Source: Stanieria sp. NIES-3757 (GTDB lineage: Bacteria; Cyanobacteriota; Cyanobacteriia; Cyanobacteriales; Xenococcaceae). From it: a stretch of DNA of 64,000 bases. The notes below the pieces were generated by a model. That model ran no database searches. It was not told the origin of the DNA and saw nothing but the letters and a program-made list of their open reading frames with translations. A program made the position numbers and the translations under genes. Below are positions 52,339-59,798 of the stretch, piece after piece. Position 1 is the stretch's first letter. Every line of letters begins with the position of its first letter. The stretch lies in contig AP017375.1 of NCBI GenBank assembly GCA_002355455.1, positions 1,488,001 through 1,552,000 of the forward strand. The letters are read 5' to 3'.

Positions 52339-53301
52339 TTATAAATTAGCTAAATCTGGCCCCAAGGGAATAATTCCTCCTGGATTGAGAGGAAAAAGAT
52401 TGCCATAATAATCTCGTTTAATACTTTCTAGATCGCAAGTAGTAGCAACTCCAGGTAATTGATATAAATCTCGCAGATATCTGCCTAAATTGGCATAATC
52501 TTGAATACGACGCAGGTTACATTTAAATAAACCGTAATAAACCACATCAAAACGGAATAAAGTTGTAAATAAACGCACATCCGCTAAAGTTACTTGTTCG
52601 CCACACAAATAACGCTTGTCTGCTAATACTCGATCTATTTCATCCAAAGTCTGGAACAGTTCTTCACAGGCTTTATTATAAGCTGACTGAGTTTGAGCAA
52701 AACCACAACGATAAACACCGTTGTTAACCGCATGATAAACTTTTTCGTTCCAAGCATCGATTTCAGTTTTTGAAGCTTCTGGGTATAAATCTAATTCTGG
52801 ATGAGTTGCCCATTGATTAAATTCAGAATTAAGCATCTCGATGATTTCAGAACTTTCATTGTTAACAATAGTTTTGGTTTGAGTATCCCATAATACAGGA
52901 ACAGTACAACGTCCACGATATCCTGGTTGAGCTAATTGATATAGTTCGGGTAAGGTATGACAACCTTCTTCGGGATTGTCAAAAATCCAAATTCCTTTAT
53001 TACTAGAAGGATAAACCGTTGCTACAGAAATAACTTCTTCTAAACCTTTTAAAACCCTAGTTACTAGAGTACGATGCGCCCAAGGACATCCCATGCCTAC
53101 ATAAAGACGATAACGCCCTATTGCTGGTGGATAGAGATTGTTTTCTTCTGAGTTAATAAAATTTCTAAATTGACTAGAAGGGCGCAAATATTCACCCTCA
53201 CGACTAGGTGGTGCCAACTGTGACATCATAATTTGCCACATCGTTGTCCAGACAAATTTACCTAATCTGACAATATATTTAGCAGGAAGAGATTTGGACA
53301 T
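52339..53301 (-). CDS. Glutathionyl-hydroquinone reductase (xi-class GST)
   Basis: A 320-residue GST of the GS-hydroquinone reductase type (E. coli YqjG/YqjF-like). The catalytic Cys is in 'YVGMGCPWAHRTLVTR'. 'GRCTVPVLWDTQTKTIVNNES' holds the GSH-binding 'VPVL..NNES', and 'GEQVTLADVRLFTTLFRFD' is the C-terminal helical domain signature. It reduces glutathionylated hydroquinones, a redox-repair role. The N-terminal 40 residues are longer than in E. coli. Monocistronic, 52 bases downstream of the next gene. Confidence 0.88.
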   Translation of the reverse strand: MSKSLPAKYIVRLGKFVWTTMWQIMMSQLAPPSREGEYLRPSSQFRNFINSEENNLYPPAIGRYRLYVGMGCPWAHRTLVTRVLKGLEEVISVATVYPSSNKGIWIFDNPEEGCHTLPELYQLAQPGYRGRCTVPVLWDTQTKTIVNNESSEIIEMLNSEFNQWATHPELDLYPEASKTEIDAWNEKVYHAVNNGVYRCGFAQTQSAYNKACEELFQTLDEIDRVLADKRYLCGEQVTLADVRLFTTLFRFDVVYYGLFKCNLRRIQDYANLGRYLRDLYQLPGVATTCDLESIKRDYYGNLFPLNPGGIIPLGPDLANL

Positions 53302-53352
53302 AATATCAAATGTTTAGAGGTCAGGGGGCAGTTTTAACTTATTACTTTTAAT

Positions 53353-54267
53353 TTAGAGCCTTCGCTGTGCTGGCTGACGCTTTGCGCTTTTTACTTTTTT
53401 TAATTCTGGTTGCAAGTTATTAATTAAATTATTAATTTGTCCTTGTAAAACACTTGGTAAGATTAATTCTGTTTTAACTAATAAAAAGATATTAGGATAA
53501 CAATTAGATAATATTAAAGAATTATTTTGGTTTTTTACTAAAATTTTTTTGCTAGTTTGAGATTGAAATTGTTTTAATTTTCTGGCGTTTAAATTTTTGA
53601 TTACTGTAGTAATAAATAATTGTGTTTGTCGGTCTAAATTAATTGGTTTAGTTAAAAATTGACCTGTTTGAGTAACTAAAACTCCTCCTACAATGCCAAA
53701 TTTAAGAGCGATCGCATTTTGTAAAATTATTTCTAAAGGATTAATTAATGAAGGTTGCCCAGGAATTAATAAATTAAGCAGTTGATTTTGTTGTAAAAAA
53801 ACTAAACTTTGTTGGCGAATGACTGAAGGAATTGTGATCCCTATTTGAGCCGATTGGTAGTCTTCAAAATCGGAAAGGTAAACTGGGTTTAAACTATGTA
53901 AGAGTAAATCGTGGCAATCAAGTTTGCTGATTGGCCCTCTTTGCAAACAGTTAAAGATAGTATTTAAATGTTGAGCATTTAAAGAGCGATCGCAATAATA
54001 GCAAAGGAAATAAGGAATATTAACCCGCTCAAAATCATCATTAACGTCATTGTATAGCCACCCAAAGACGCTATTATCTGTGTCCACTTGACGTAAAAAA
54101 GCTGCTTGATATCCTAGTGGCGGTGGTTTATAAGCATTCCAATACTGATGGACAATCATTTCTAAGAAAAATTGTTGTAGTTGAGAAGAAATTTGTCCGC
54201 TAGTAAGCAGTTTAAATCCCGTTTCAGGAAAGCTAGTATAGACAAGTTGGTCGACAACTAAAGCCAT
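53353..54267 (-). CDS. Conserved cyanobacterial protein, unknown
   Basis: About 304 residues from ATG 54267 ('MALVVDQLVYTSFPETGFKL'; the TTG start upstream adds only nine residues). I do not recognise the family. The N-terminal part, 'HQYWNAYKPPPLGYQAAFLR' and 'GWLYNDVNDDF', is conserved-looking. The last third ('ALKFGIVGGVLVTQTGQFL', then 'ILSNCYPNIFLLVKTEL') resembles a roadblock/LC7-like fold, tentatively. The final residues 'KSAKRQPAQRRL' are encoded by a GC-rich repeat at 53356-53388. It lies next to a dynamin-like GTPase gene on the same strand, 170 bases apart. Roadblock-type proteins often regulate small GTPases, which would fit. Confidence 0.55.
   Translation of the reverse strand: MALVVDQLVYTSFPETGFKLLTSGQISSQLQQFFLEMIVHQYWNAYKPPPLGYQAAFLRQVDTDNSVFGWLYNDVNDDFERVNIPYFLCYYCDRSLNAQHLNTIFNCLQRGPISKLDCHDLLLHSLNPVYLSDFEDYQSAQIGITIPSVIRQQSLVFLQQNQLLNLLIPGQPSLINPLEIILQNAIALKFGIVGGVLVTQTGQFLTKPINLDRQTQLFITTVIKNLNARKLKQFQSQTSKKILVKNQNNSLILSNCYPNIFLLVKTELILPSVLQGQINNLINNLQPELKKVKSAKRQPAQRRL
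53356..53388. repeat. GC-rich dispersed repeat forming a gene's 3' end
   Basis: GAGCCTTCGCTGTGCTGG and CTGACGCTTTGCGC make an island richer in GC than its surroundings with GC-rich motifs of the kind seen at 13006-13071. It lies just before the stop of the 53353 gene and so encodes its last residues. It probably inserted there and moved the stop codon. Confidence 0.4.
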
Positions 54268-54437
54268 AGCGCGGTCAAAGTTAGGAAAAATCAATTATTT
54301 GGCAATCAATTTGTTAGTGAACAATTGAGAAATACCAATTGCTATAGTTTATCTGCGCGATGTAATACCAATACCAAAGCATAATTTTGGTTAATAGTTT
54401 TCAGTATTGTATTTAATCAGGTTAATACGAATTAAGT

Positions 54438-55907
54438 TCAGTGTGTCTCGACTTCAAAATTTATCCCAGACTGATTAATTTTTAACTTAGCTTGTAATTC
54501 CGACTTAATCCGATTGAGAATTGATTCTTCATCTAAGGAATCCAAAATATTTTTTACTACCGCTTTTGGTCCATCAGGGCCCCAAGATGCACCATTAGCT
54601 AAATAGGTTTTGGTAATTTGTCCAATTGCGTAAGAAGAAACACCAGCTACTCCTGCTTGAGCGATCGCAATTGATAAATAAGGAGCTAAAGATAATCCAC
54701 CTGTTAAAGGTACACTTAAGCCTAACATTCCTTTGAGGGAGCTTAGACCCAAAGTAGCCAATAGTTCACTTGCACCAATTCCTCCCATACTCAGAGCAAT
54801 TTTTCGCAACAGAGCGATCGCACCAGTTTGAGTCATCGGAATGCCGTATAAACGAGAAAGAGCAATAATAATGGCAATATCAATTACCGCGCCAGTAAAT
54901 AAATCAATTGCTGTGACAGGATTTAAAGCGATCGCTACTGCTTTAAACATGACTCCTTTTTGGATCAGACGATTGGCAGCTTCTTCCCGAATCTCTAGTT
55001 TGCGCTGTAAAATTTGTTCGTTCACTTCATCAGCAAACAGCATACTGTTGAGAGCAATTAAAGATTTACCTTCTCGATTGAGTATTTCGAGTATCTTTAA
55101 CTTGAGACTGTCTATTTGTGGTTGTTGCCTGTGACGCTGAACTTTTAATCTGCCATCAGCTTGGCGAATTGCTTGTGATTCTAAGGGAGAAGCTGCTACC
55201 ATAACAATCTCTTCAGGGGAAAGTAGCTGTTTTACTCGCTCATCTCTAATTTTTTGATAAATTGCCAAACGATCTGCTTCAGGATATTGATCGATTTTAT
55301 TAAACACTAGCAAGATTGGTTTACCAGCCTCACGCAATCGAGATAAAGCATTGTATTCAACCTGAGTTAAATCTCCTGCAATGACAAATAAAATCAGATC
55401 AACTTGTTTAGCTAAATCACAAGCTAAAGCCTCTCTAGCTTCCCCATTAACCTCATCAATTCCAGGGGTATCAATTAATTGAATTTTACTTTTCCCTATT
55501 CCTGTAGAGATAGTTAGGGTTTGTAAATTTTCTTCTGTGTTAGCTAGCTTTTCTGGAGTTAACTGCCAATTAGCACTGTCAATCTTATTCGTAACCCCAT
55601 GAAGAGGTCCTGCAGTAAAGATTTCTTGACCTAAAAGAGCATTTAACACCGAAGATTTGCCTCTTCCTACCATACCAAAAGCAGCAATTTGTACTAGAGA
55701 ATGCTCTAACTTATCTAACATTTCGGTAAGACGGCTCAGATCTGATTCTAATCCTGCTTGTTCTCGGTCGGTAAGATCGAGATTACGAATTAAATCTCTC
55801 AGAGAATTTTGAGCTTTTTTATAGTTGATTTCTGTAGTAATTTCTTGAAAACTTAATAAAGCAAGTTCTAATTCTGCTGAATGACTAGAGCTATCAAAAG
55901 ATAACAA
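54438..55907 (-). CDS. GTPase with DUF697 membrane-associated domain
   Basis: A 489-residue Era/dynamin-like GTPase. G1 is 'GMVGRGKSSVLNALLG', G3 'LIDTPGIDEVNG', G4 'LLVFNKIDQYPEA', with the conserved 'GPLHGVTNKID' (G2 region) between. The C-terminal half (about 300-450) is hydrophobic and glycine-rich ('VIDIAIIIALSRLYGIPMTQT', 'MGGIGASELLATLG'), the DUF697 type that associates with membranes. The N-terminal 60 residues are helical. Such proteins are widespread in cyanobacteria and of unknown role; membrane remodelling or stress is a guess. Longest motif spans residues about 305-325. Confidence 0.82.
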   Translation of the reverse strand: MLSFDSSSHSAELELALLSFQEITTEINYKKAQNSLRDLIRNLDLTDREQAGLESDLSRLTEMLDKLEHSLVQIAAFGMVGRGKSSVLNALLGQEIFTAGPLHGVTNKIDSANWQLTPEKLANTEENLQTLTISTGIGKSKIQLIDTPGIDEVNGEAREALACDLAKQVDLILFVIAGDLTQVEYNALSRLREAGKPILLVFNKIDQYPEADRLAIYQKIRDERVKQLLSPEEIVMVAASPLESQAIRQADGRLKVQRHRQQPQIDSLKLKILEILNREGKSLIALNSMLFADEVNEQILQRKLEIREEAANRLIQKGVMFKAVAIALNPVTAIDLFTGAVIDIAIIIALSRLYGIPMTQTGAIALLRKIALSMGGIGASELLATLGLSSLKGMLGLSVPLTGGLSLAPYLSIAIAQAGVAGVSSYAIGQITKTYLANGASWGPDGPKAVVKNILDSLDEESILNRIKSELQAKLKINQSGINFEVETH

Positions 55908-56205
55908 AGAATACCTCCTTAATAATGTTTATTTAATCAAATTGAAACTATGATTTAGTAATTTAAAATACATTTATTATTTTAAGCTAAATTTAACAGG
56001 CTAAATTTTTAATCAAAACCAAATTATTTTTACAATTAAAATAAAACAAAATCACTGACGCGATCGCGAATAAAGAAAAACAACAAGAACGCGGATCCAC
56101 TTTGCTTTTAGTCAGCTATTGCTAAGACATTTTTTTTCAACTATCTTCAGTGCTTGATTCAAAATAATCATCATAAATTTATTAATAAATATCTGTTTAA
56201 ATCTT

Positions 56206-56913
56206 ATGATTAATATTTTAATAGTTGCTAATCAAAAATCAGTTGGTCAAGCTTGGCAAGCTTATTTAAATGCTGAATCCGATCTGCAAGTAGTTGGTTT
56301 AGCTGCTAATGGTAACACTGCTCTAGACAAAATTGCTCAGTTACAACCAGATATTGTACTCATTGATTTAAAAATACCTCAGCTCGATGGATTGAAAACA
56401 ACTCAGCTCATTCGAGATCGCTTTCCACAAACAAAAACAATAGTTTTTAATGATAATAGCGATCACAGTGAACTTTATCAAGCGATCGCAGCAGGAGCTC
56501 AAGGTTATTTACTCAAAAATACGCCTTCAAATGAAATAGTTCATACTATTCGTTATGTTAACAAAGGTTATTTTGAGTTAGCACCTGGCTTGCTAGAAAA
56601 ACTGCTTAGTCAATTAAATAATAATTCCCACAATCGAGATGTTGTAGCTCTAGAACAACAATTAAAAGGGTATCTTTATCAATTAGAAGATCTCATCAAA
56701 ACAGAACCTAAACAATTAATTAATGGCACGCTCAATCAATTGCGCGATCAATTAATCTCTACCCTAGATTTAAAATTATATAGCGTAAAAAATAAGCAAG
56801 GAGAAATAATTCAAGTCATCAAAAGATTTCAACATAAATTATATATTTTTTTAATTGCACAAAATTGTCTAATTTTATTTTTTATTTTTTACTATTTATT
56901 ATTTGCCAAATAA
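56206..56913 (+). CDS. Tail-anchored receiver protein with degenerate acidic pocket
   Basis: A 235-residue protein with a NarL-like receiver at the N-terminus (about 1-125), a helical linker, and one hydrophobic segment at the very end ('YIFLIAQNCLILFFIFYYLL', about 212-232). No DNA-binding domain is present. The phospho-acceptor is kept (D54, 'VLIDLKIP'), the Lys in 'GYLLKNTP' too, but the acidic pair is replaced by A8-N9 ('ILIVANQK') and the switch Ser/Thr by Asn. It therefore probably cannot bind Mg2+ and be phosphorylated in the usual way. A close paralogue follows 184 bases downstream. I infer a membrane-tethered pseudo-receiver. Confidence 0.75.
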   Translation: MINILIVANQKSVGQAWQAYLNAESDLQVVGLAANGNTALDKIAQLQPDIVLIDLKIPQLDGLKTTQLIRDRFPQTKTIVFNDNSDHSELYQAIAAGAQGYLLKNTPSNEIVHTIRYVNKGYFELAPGLLEKLLSQLNNNSHNRDVVALEQQLKGYLYQLEDLIKTEPKQLINGTLNQLRDQLISTLDLKLYSVKNKQGEIIQVIKRFQHKLYIFLIAQNCLILFFIFYYLLFAK

Positions 56914-57097
56914 AAATAATTGTGAGTTTAACTAATCAAATTATTCATTTTTTTGTTTATTATAAATTTAACTTTTATCGATAGGTAAACCTTCATCTCA
57001 GAAAATTAGCCATATAATGATATACTCTTACAAAAGCTTTAAAATAAGCCCAATATCGAGTAAACTTAATAGTTATTTTAAATAGGAATTGTAAGCA

Positions 57098-57775
57098 ATG
57101 ATTCGTGTTCTGATAGTTGACGATCAGAACCTAATTAGACAAGCTTTACAGATGTATCTAGAAGCTGAGTCTGATATTGAGGTTATCGGTCAGGCTAATG
57201 ATGGGATGGAAGCAATAGAAAAAATTCAAAATCTCAATCCTGACATTACTTTATTAGATATAGAAATGCCTGGCATGGATGGTATTACAACCCTTAAAGT
57301 TGTCACACAACGTTTTCCTGAAAATAAAATTTTGGTTTTCAGTAATCATGAAAATGAGGAAGATGTTGAGCAAGCAATGCAGTCTGGAGCTAAGGGTTAT
57401 CTATTAAAAAATACTCCCGCTCAAGAATTAATCGATGCTATACGCTATGTTTACAAAGGTTATTGTCAATTAAGTCCTGGATTATTAGAAAAACTGGTCG
57501 AACGGACTTCTCAAATTATTCCAGAGCATATCGCTCAATTAGAAGAAAAATTTAATCAGCGTATAGATATTTTAGAAAAATCTGGCAGTCCTTTCGGTGA
57601 GGAAGTGCAAGAAAGCATTATAACTGAATTGCAGATAACTAAAAGTCAGTTAATTAAGATTAGAGGAGCTTATAAAAGATTAGAGCAACAATTTTCTTGG
57701 CTCGTAATTTATTTAATATCTTTGACAATTATATTTTTTTCGGGAGCAGCAGTTTTTATTTTTGTCAAACTTTAA
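57098..57775 (+). CDS. Tail-anchored receiver protein with intact phospho-site
   Basis: A 225-residue protein of the same unusual layout: receiver (about 1-125), coiled-coil linker, C-terminal membrane span ('WLVIYLISLTIIFFSGAAVFIF', about 201-222). Here the chemistry is complete: D8-D9 in 'VLIVDDQN', D54 in 'TLLDIEMP', a Ser in 'VFSNHE', and the Lys in 'GYLLKNTP'. The segment 'GYCQLSPGLLEKL' matches the normal NarL linker, after which the helix-turn-helix is replaced by helix and membrane anchor. No histidine kinase adjoins the pair. It may relay phosphate to or from a membrane process. The function is unknown. Confidence 0.8.
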   Translation: MIRVLIVDDQNLIRQALQMYLEAESDIEVIGQANDGMEAIEKIQNLNPDITLLDIEMPGMDGITTLKVVTQRFPENKILVFSNHENEEDVEQAMQSGAKGYLLKNTPAQELIDAIRYVYKGYCQLSPGLLEKLVERTSQIIPEHIAQLEEKFNQRIDILEKSGSPFGEEVQESIITELQITKSQLIKIRGAYKRLEQQFSWLVIYLISLTIIFFSGAAVFIFVKL

Positions 57776-57843
57776 ACATCTTAAAGGTTAGATATGATTT
57801 AACTTATAACCTAAATTAGGATAAAAATTCCCAAGCAAATATT

Positions 57844-58107
57844 GTGAGTTCTCGATCGCTTCCAGAAACTACCGCCTACGTTCGTATTACCAAACAATCT
57901 TGGCATTTGGGCAACCTTGAAGGAGAAGTACAGGCTGCTAACTATCATTGGCAATTTCAGTGGCGTTTTCGACAAAAAAAACTATCAATTCAACCTTCTT
58001 TAGGAAGGGCATTGATTCAAGAACCTCTTGGACGCTTTTTAGAACACTGTGATTATCAATTAGAACCAGGTGGAGATTATATGTTTACTGTCCGTACTCA
58101 GATGTAG
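57844..58107 (+). CDS. DUF3146 family protein
   Basis: An 87-residue protein starting at GTG 57844. It has the short, aromatic-rich pattern of the cyanobacteria-specific DUF3146 family: 'AYVRITKQSWHLGNLEGEV', 'YHWQFQWRFRQKKL', 'ALIQEPLGRFLE'. No known function. Its last 23 bases overlap, tail to tail, the YqgF-like nuclease gene on the other strand. Intact. Confidence 0.75.
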   Translation: MSSRSLPETTAYVRITKQSWHLGNLEGEVQAANYHWQFQWRFRQKKLSIQPSLGRALIQEPLGRFLEHCDYQLEPGGDYMFTVRTQM

Positions 58108-58492
58108 CTAAGTATCTTTCAATCAAAAGAATAGCCACAAGATCGTCTACTGGACGAGGAGGAACTCGCATTCCTTGAGGAATTAATTTTTTTAAACCTT
58201 GAGGTGGATACATCTGCCAGTAACGTTCCCTAGCTTCAAAAGAACTATTATTTTCATCAACCATCACTAAGGGAATTGGCAAAGATAACTCCGATTCAAT
58301 TTGCTGTCGCCAGCTTTTGGCTGTAGTTAAATTACCCATCACAATTAGTTTGATTTCAAATTGCCGAGATAAGTTTTCCATCTCAGCTAACGCCAGCTTA
58401 GAATCAACTACTTGATGATAAACAATCTGGTGAGCAGAATTCATCACCGCAATACCACATTTATCTCTACCTGGATCAAAACCTAAAATCAT
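58085..58492 (-). CDS. YqgF/RuvX-like RNase H-fold nuclease
   Basis: A 135-residue protein with an RNase H-like fold: 'MILGFDPGRDKCGIAVMN' has the first catalytic Asp (D6) in the DxG form of Holliday-junction-resolvase/YqgF proteins; 'IKLIVMGN', 'VMVDENNSSFEARERYW' (second acidic patch) and 'PRPVDDLVAILLIERYL' (third Asp) follow. In bacteria YqgF matures the 16S rRNA 5' end. This cyanobacterial form is shorter and diverged and probably a paralogue of the standard gene, so rRNA or recombination roles are both possible. Confidence 0.75.
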   Translation of the reverse strand: MILGFDPGRDKCGIAVMNSAHQIVYHQVVDSKLALAEMENLSRQFEIKLIVMGNLTTAKSWRQQIESELSLPIPLVMVDENNSSFEARERYWQMYPPQGLKKLIPQGMRVPPRPVDDLVAILLIERYLATSEYGQ

Positions 58493-58593
58493 TATTGTTA
58501 GTGTTTGATTGTCAATAATTGATTTAAAAATACCTCAACAACCAAAAGATAAATTTACGTTTTTTAAGCTTAAATTGAGCTTAACAAAAATAA

Positions 58594-58788
58594 AGTTACC
58601 TGTTGAGTGCAGGTAACTAAATGGCTTGTTATGGAGGAATGACAATTAGACCAAAACAACTATTTATGCTTGATTACTATTAAGGAGTAGAGCATCTCGA
58701 TCATAATTATTCGTAGCTAGCGAGGGCAAGAGCGATTTAGTCACCCATGAATCACACAAAACCACGAACTATCGCTGTTGTTGGTCTA
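58594..58788. ncRNA. Candidate structured RNA in an intergenic region
   Basis: In the 414-base gap 58493-58906 several helices nest. A perfect 9-base hairpin, AGTTACCTG/CAGGTAACT, lies at 58594-58618. An outer stem, TAGACCaaAACAAC (58647-58660) with GTTGTTGGTCTA (58777-58788), encloses two inner ones: ATGCT-TGAT-TACT with AGTA-G-AGCAT (58666-58695) and AGCGAT/ATCGCT (58730-58735, 58771-58776). That is a multibranch layout unlikely to be mere noise, but I cannot name a family, nor the strand. It could also be a leader of the nuclease gene. Nothing else is seen in this gap. Confidence 0.3.
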
Positions 58789-58906
58789 CAATGACAATAC
58801 CTACCACAATAATAGTCTTATATCTATCTATTTGTCAATAATAATAGATTTAAATCTATCAACATTATAGGAATTTATCTTCTAAAATAAGAGCAATTTG
58901 AGTTAT

Positions 58907-59611
58907 CTAGATTCTGCCATAACGAGCAACGACAGGGCGATCGGGATAATTTTGGTTGTGTAACCAAGCCCACATTTGATCGCCGAGAGAGAAATGCCAC
59001 CATTCTCTGGGATGACGAGAAAAGCCAGCATTATTCATCACCCTTTCTAGTAATTGACGACGACGATGATATTGCTGTTCCTTAATCCCTTGACTTTTAG
59101 CATAGTAATCAGGTTCAGAGCGCGGGGAAATTTCATCTATTTCCCCTCCCATATCCAGAGTAATACCTCGATTGTCAATCAGGGTTAAATCGATCGCTGC
59201 TCCTGTACTATGAGGAGGAGGAGTTAAAGGATCTAAACTAGGTGCAGCCCAAAGTTGATAAACTTGATCCCAAATATTTTGACGCTGTTGAGGAGAGAGC
59301 GTATTTTCTGGCAAACCCTGTCGTTTGAGTAGTACCCCATAGGTATAATCAACCATGAATTGCTGTACTCCTACAGTGCGATAAGCATCAAAAATCTTCA
59401 ATTTCCAACCAGGATAGCTTTTATTTAAGAGAAATTGCGCTTTTTCTAAAGCTGTTACTACTCCTTGACGCACACAGTAGGGCGATCGCTCTCCATAATT
59501 TGCTCCCAATTTTTCATAGGGATGGGGTAACTCTACGGCGAATTTTTCTAAGGGAATGGGAACAAGAGGTTCTCCGCATTCTTCGATGGGAATTTGCTGG
59601 TATAAATTCAC
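58907..59611 (-). CDS. VanX-like D-Ala-D-Ala dipeptidase
   Basis: A 234-residue M15 zinc dipeptidase. The zinc ligands are H134 and D141 in 'HSTGAAIDLTLI' and H206 in 'REWWHFS', with E203 as the base; 'FDAYRTVGVQ' is the substrate Arg region. VanX/DdpX enzymes cut D-Ala-D-Ala. In organisms without vancomycin resistance they recycle or turn over cell-wall peptides. No van genes neighbour it. It begins at ATG 59611, 187 bases from the divergent replication-like gene. Cytosolic, no signal peptide. Confidence 0.85.
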   Translation of the reverse strand: MNLYQQIPIEECGEPLVPIPLEKFAVELPHPYEKLGANYGERSPYCVRQGVVTALEKAQFLLNKSYPGWKLKIFDAYRTVGVQQFMVDYTYGVLLKRQGLPENTLSPQQRQNIWDQVYQLWAAPSLDPLTPPPHSTGAAIDLTLIDNRGITLDMGGEIDEISPRSEPDYYAKSQGIKEQQYHRRRQLLERVMNNAGFSRHPREWWHFSLGDQMWAWLHNQNYPDRPVVARYGRI

Positions 59612-59684
59612 AGATTTTCAAAAGGCGAGGCAGTATAGAATACTTTGGCTGTAAATCTAATTTAACGGAAGTTTCGGTTGTCTA

Positions 59685-59759
59685 CCACTAAAGTCAAGCC
59701 TTAATATATTTAGTGTTGTATTGCTATTTTTTTTGTCCTAATACACCACCTATAGTGGT
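59685..59759 (+). promoter_or_regulatory. Inverted repeats upstream of the replication-like gene
   Basis: ACCAC-CTATA-GTGGT (59745-59759) lies 39 bases before the ATG at 59799, and a second pair CACTAAA/TTTAGTG spans about 59685-59715. They may be operator sites for an autorepressor or a replication-control protein. They could equally be chance in AT-rich DNA. Confidence 0.4.
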
Positions 59760-59798
59760 ATCATACTTACTCTTCACTTGGTAGGAAAAAATATAGAG

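Noticed and set aside
58620-58682. 20-codon ORF with a GGAGG inside it
   Set aside because: Too short, the GGAGG is badly placed for any start, and the region is better explained by RNA helices.
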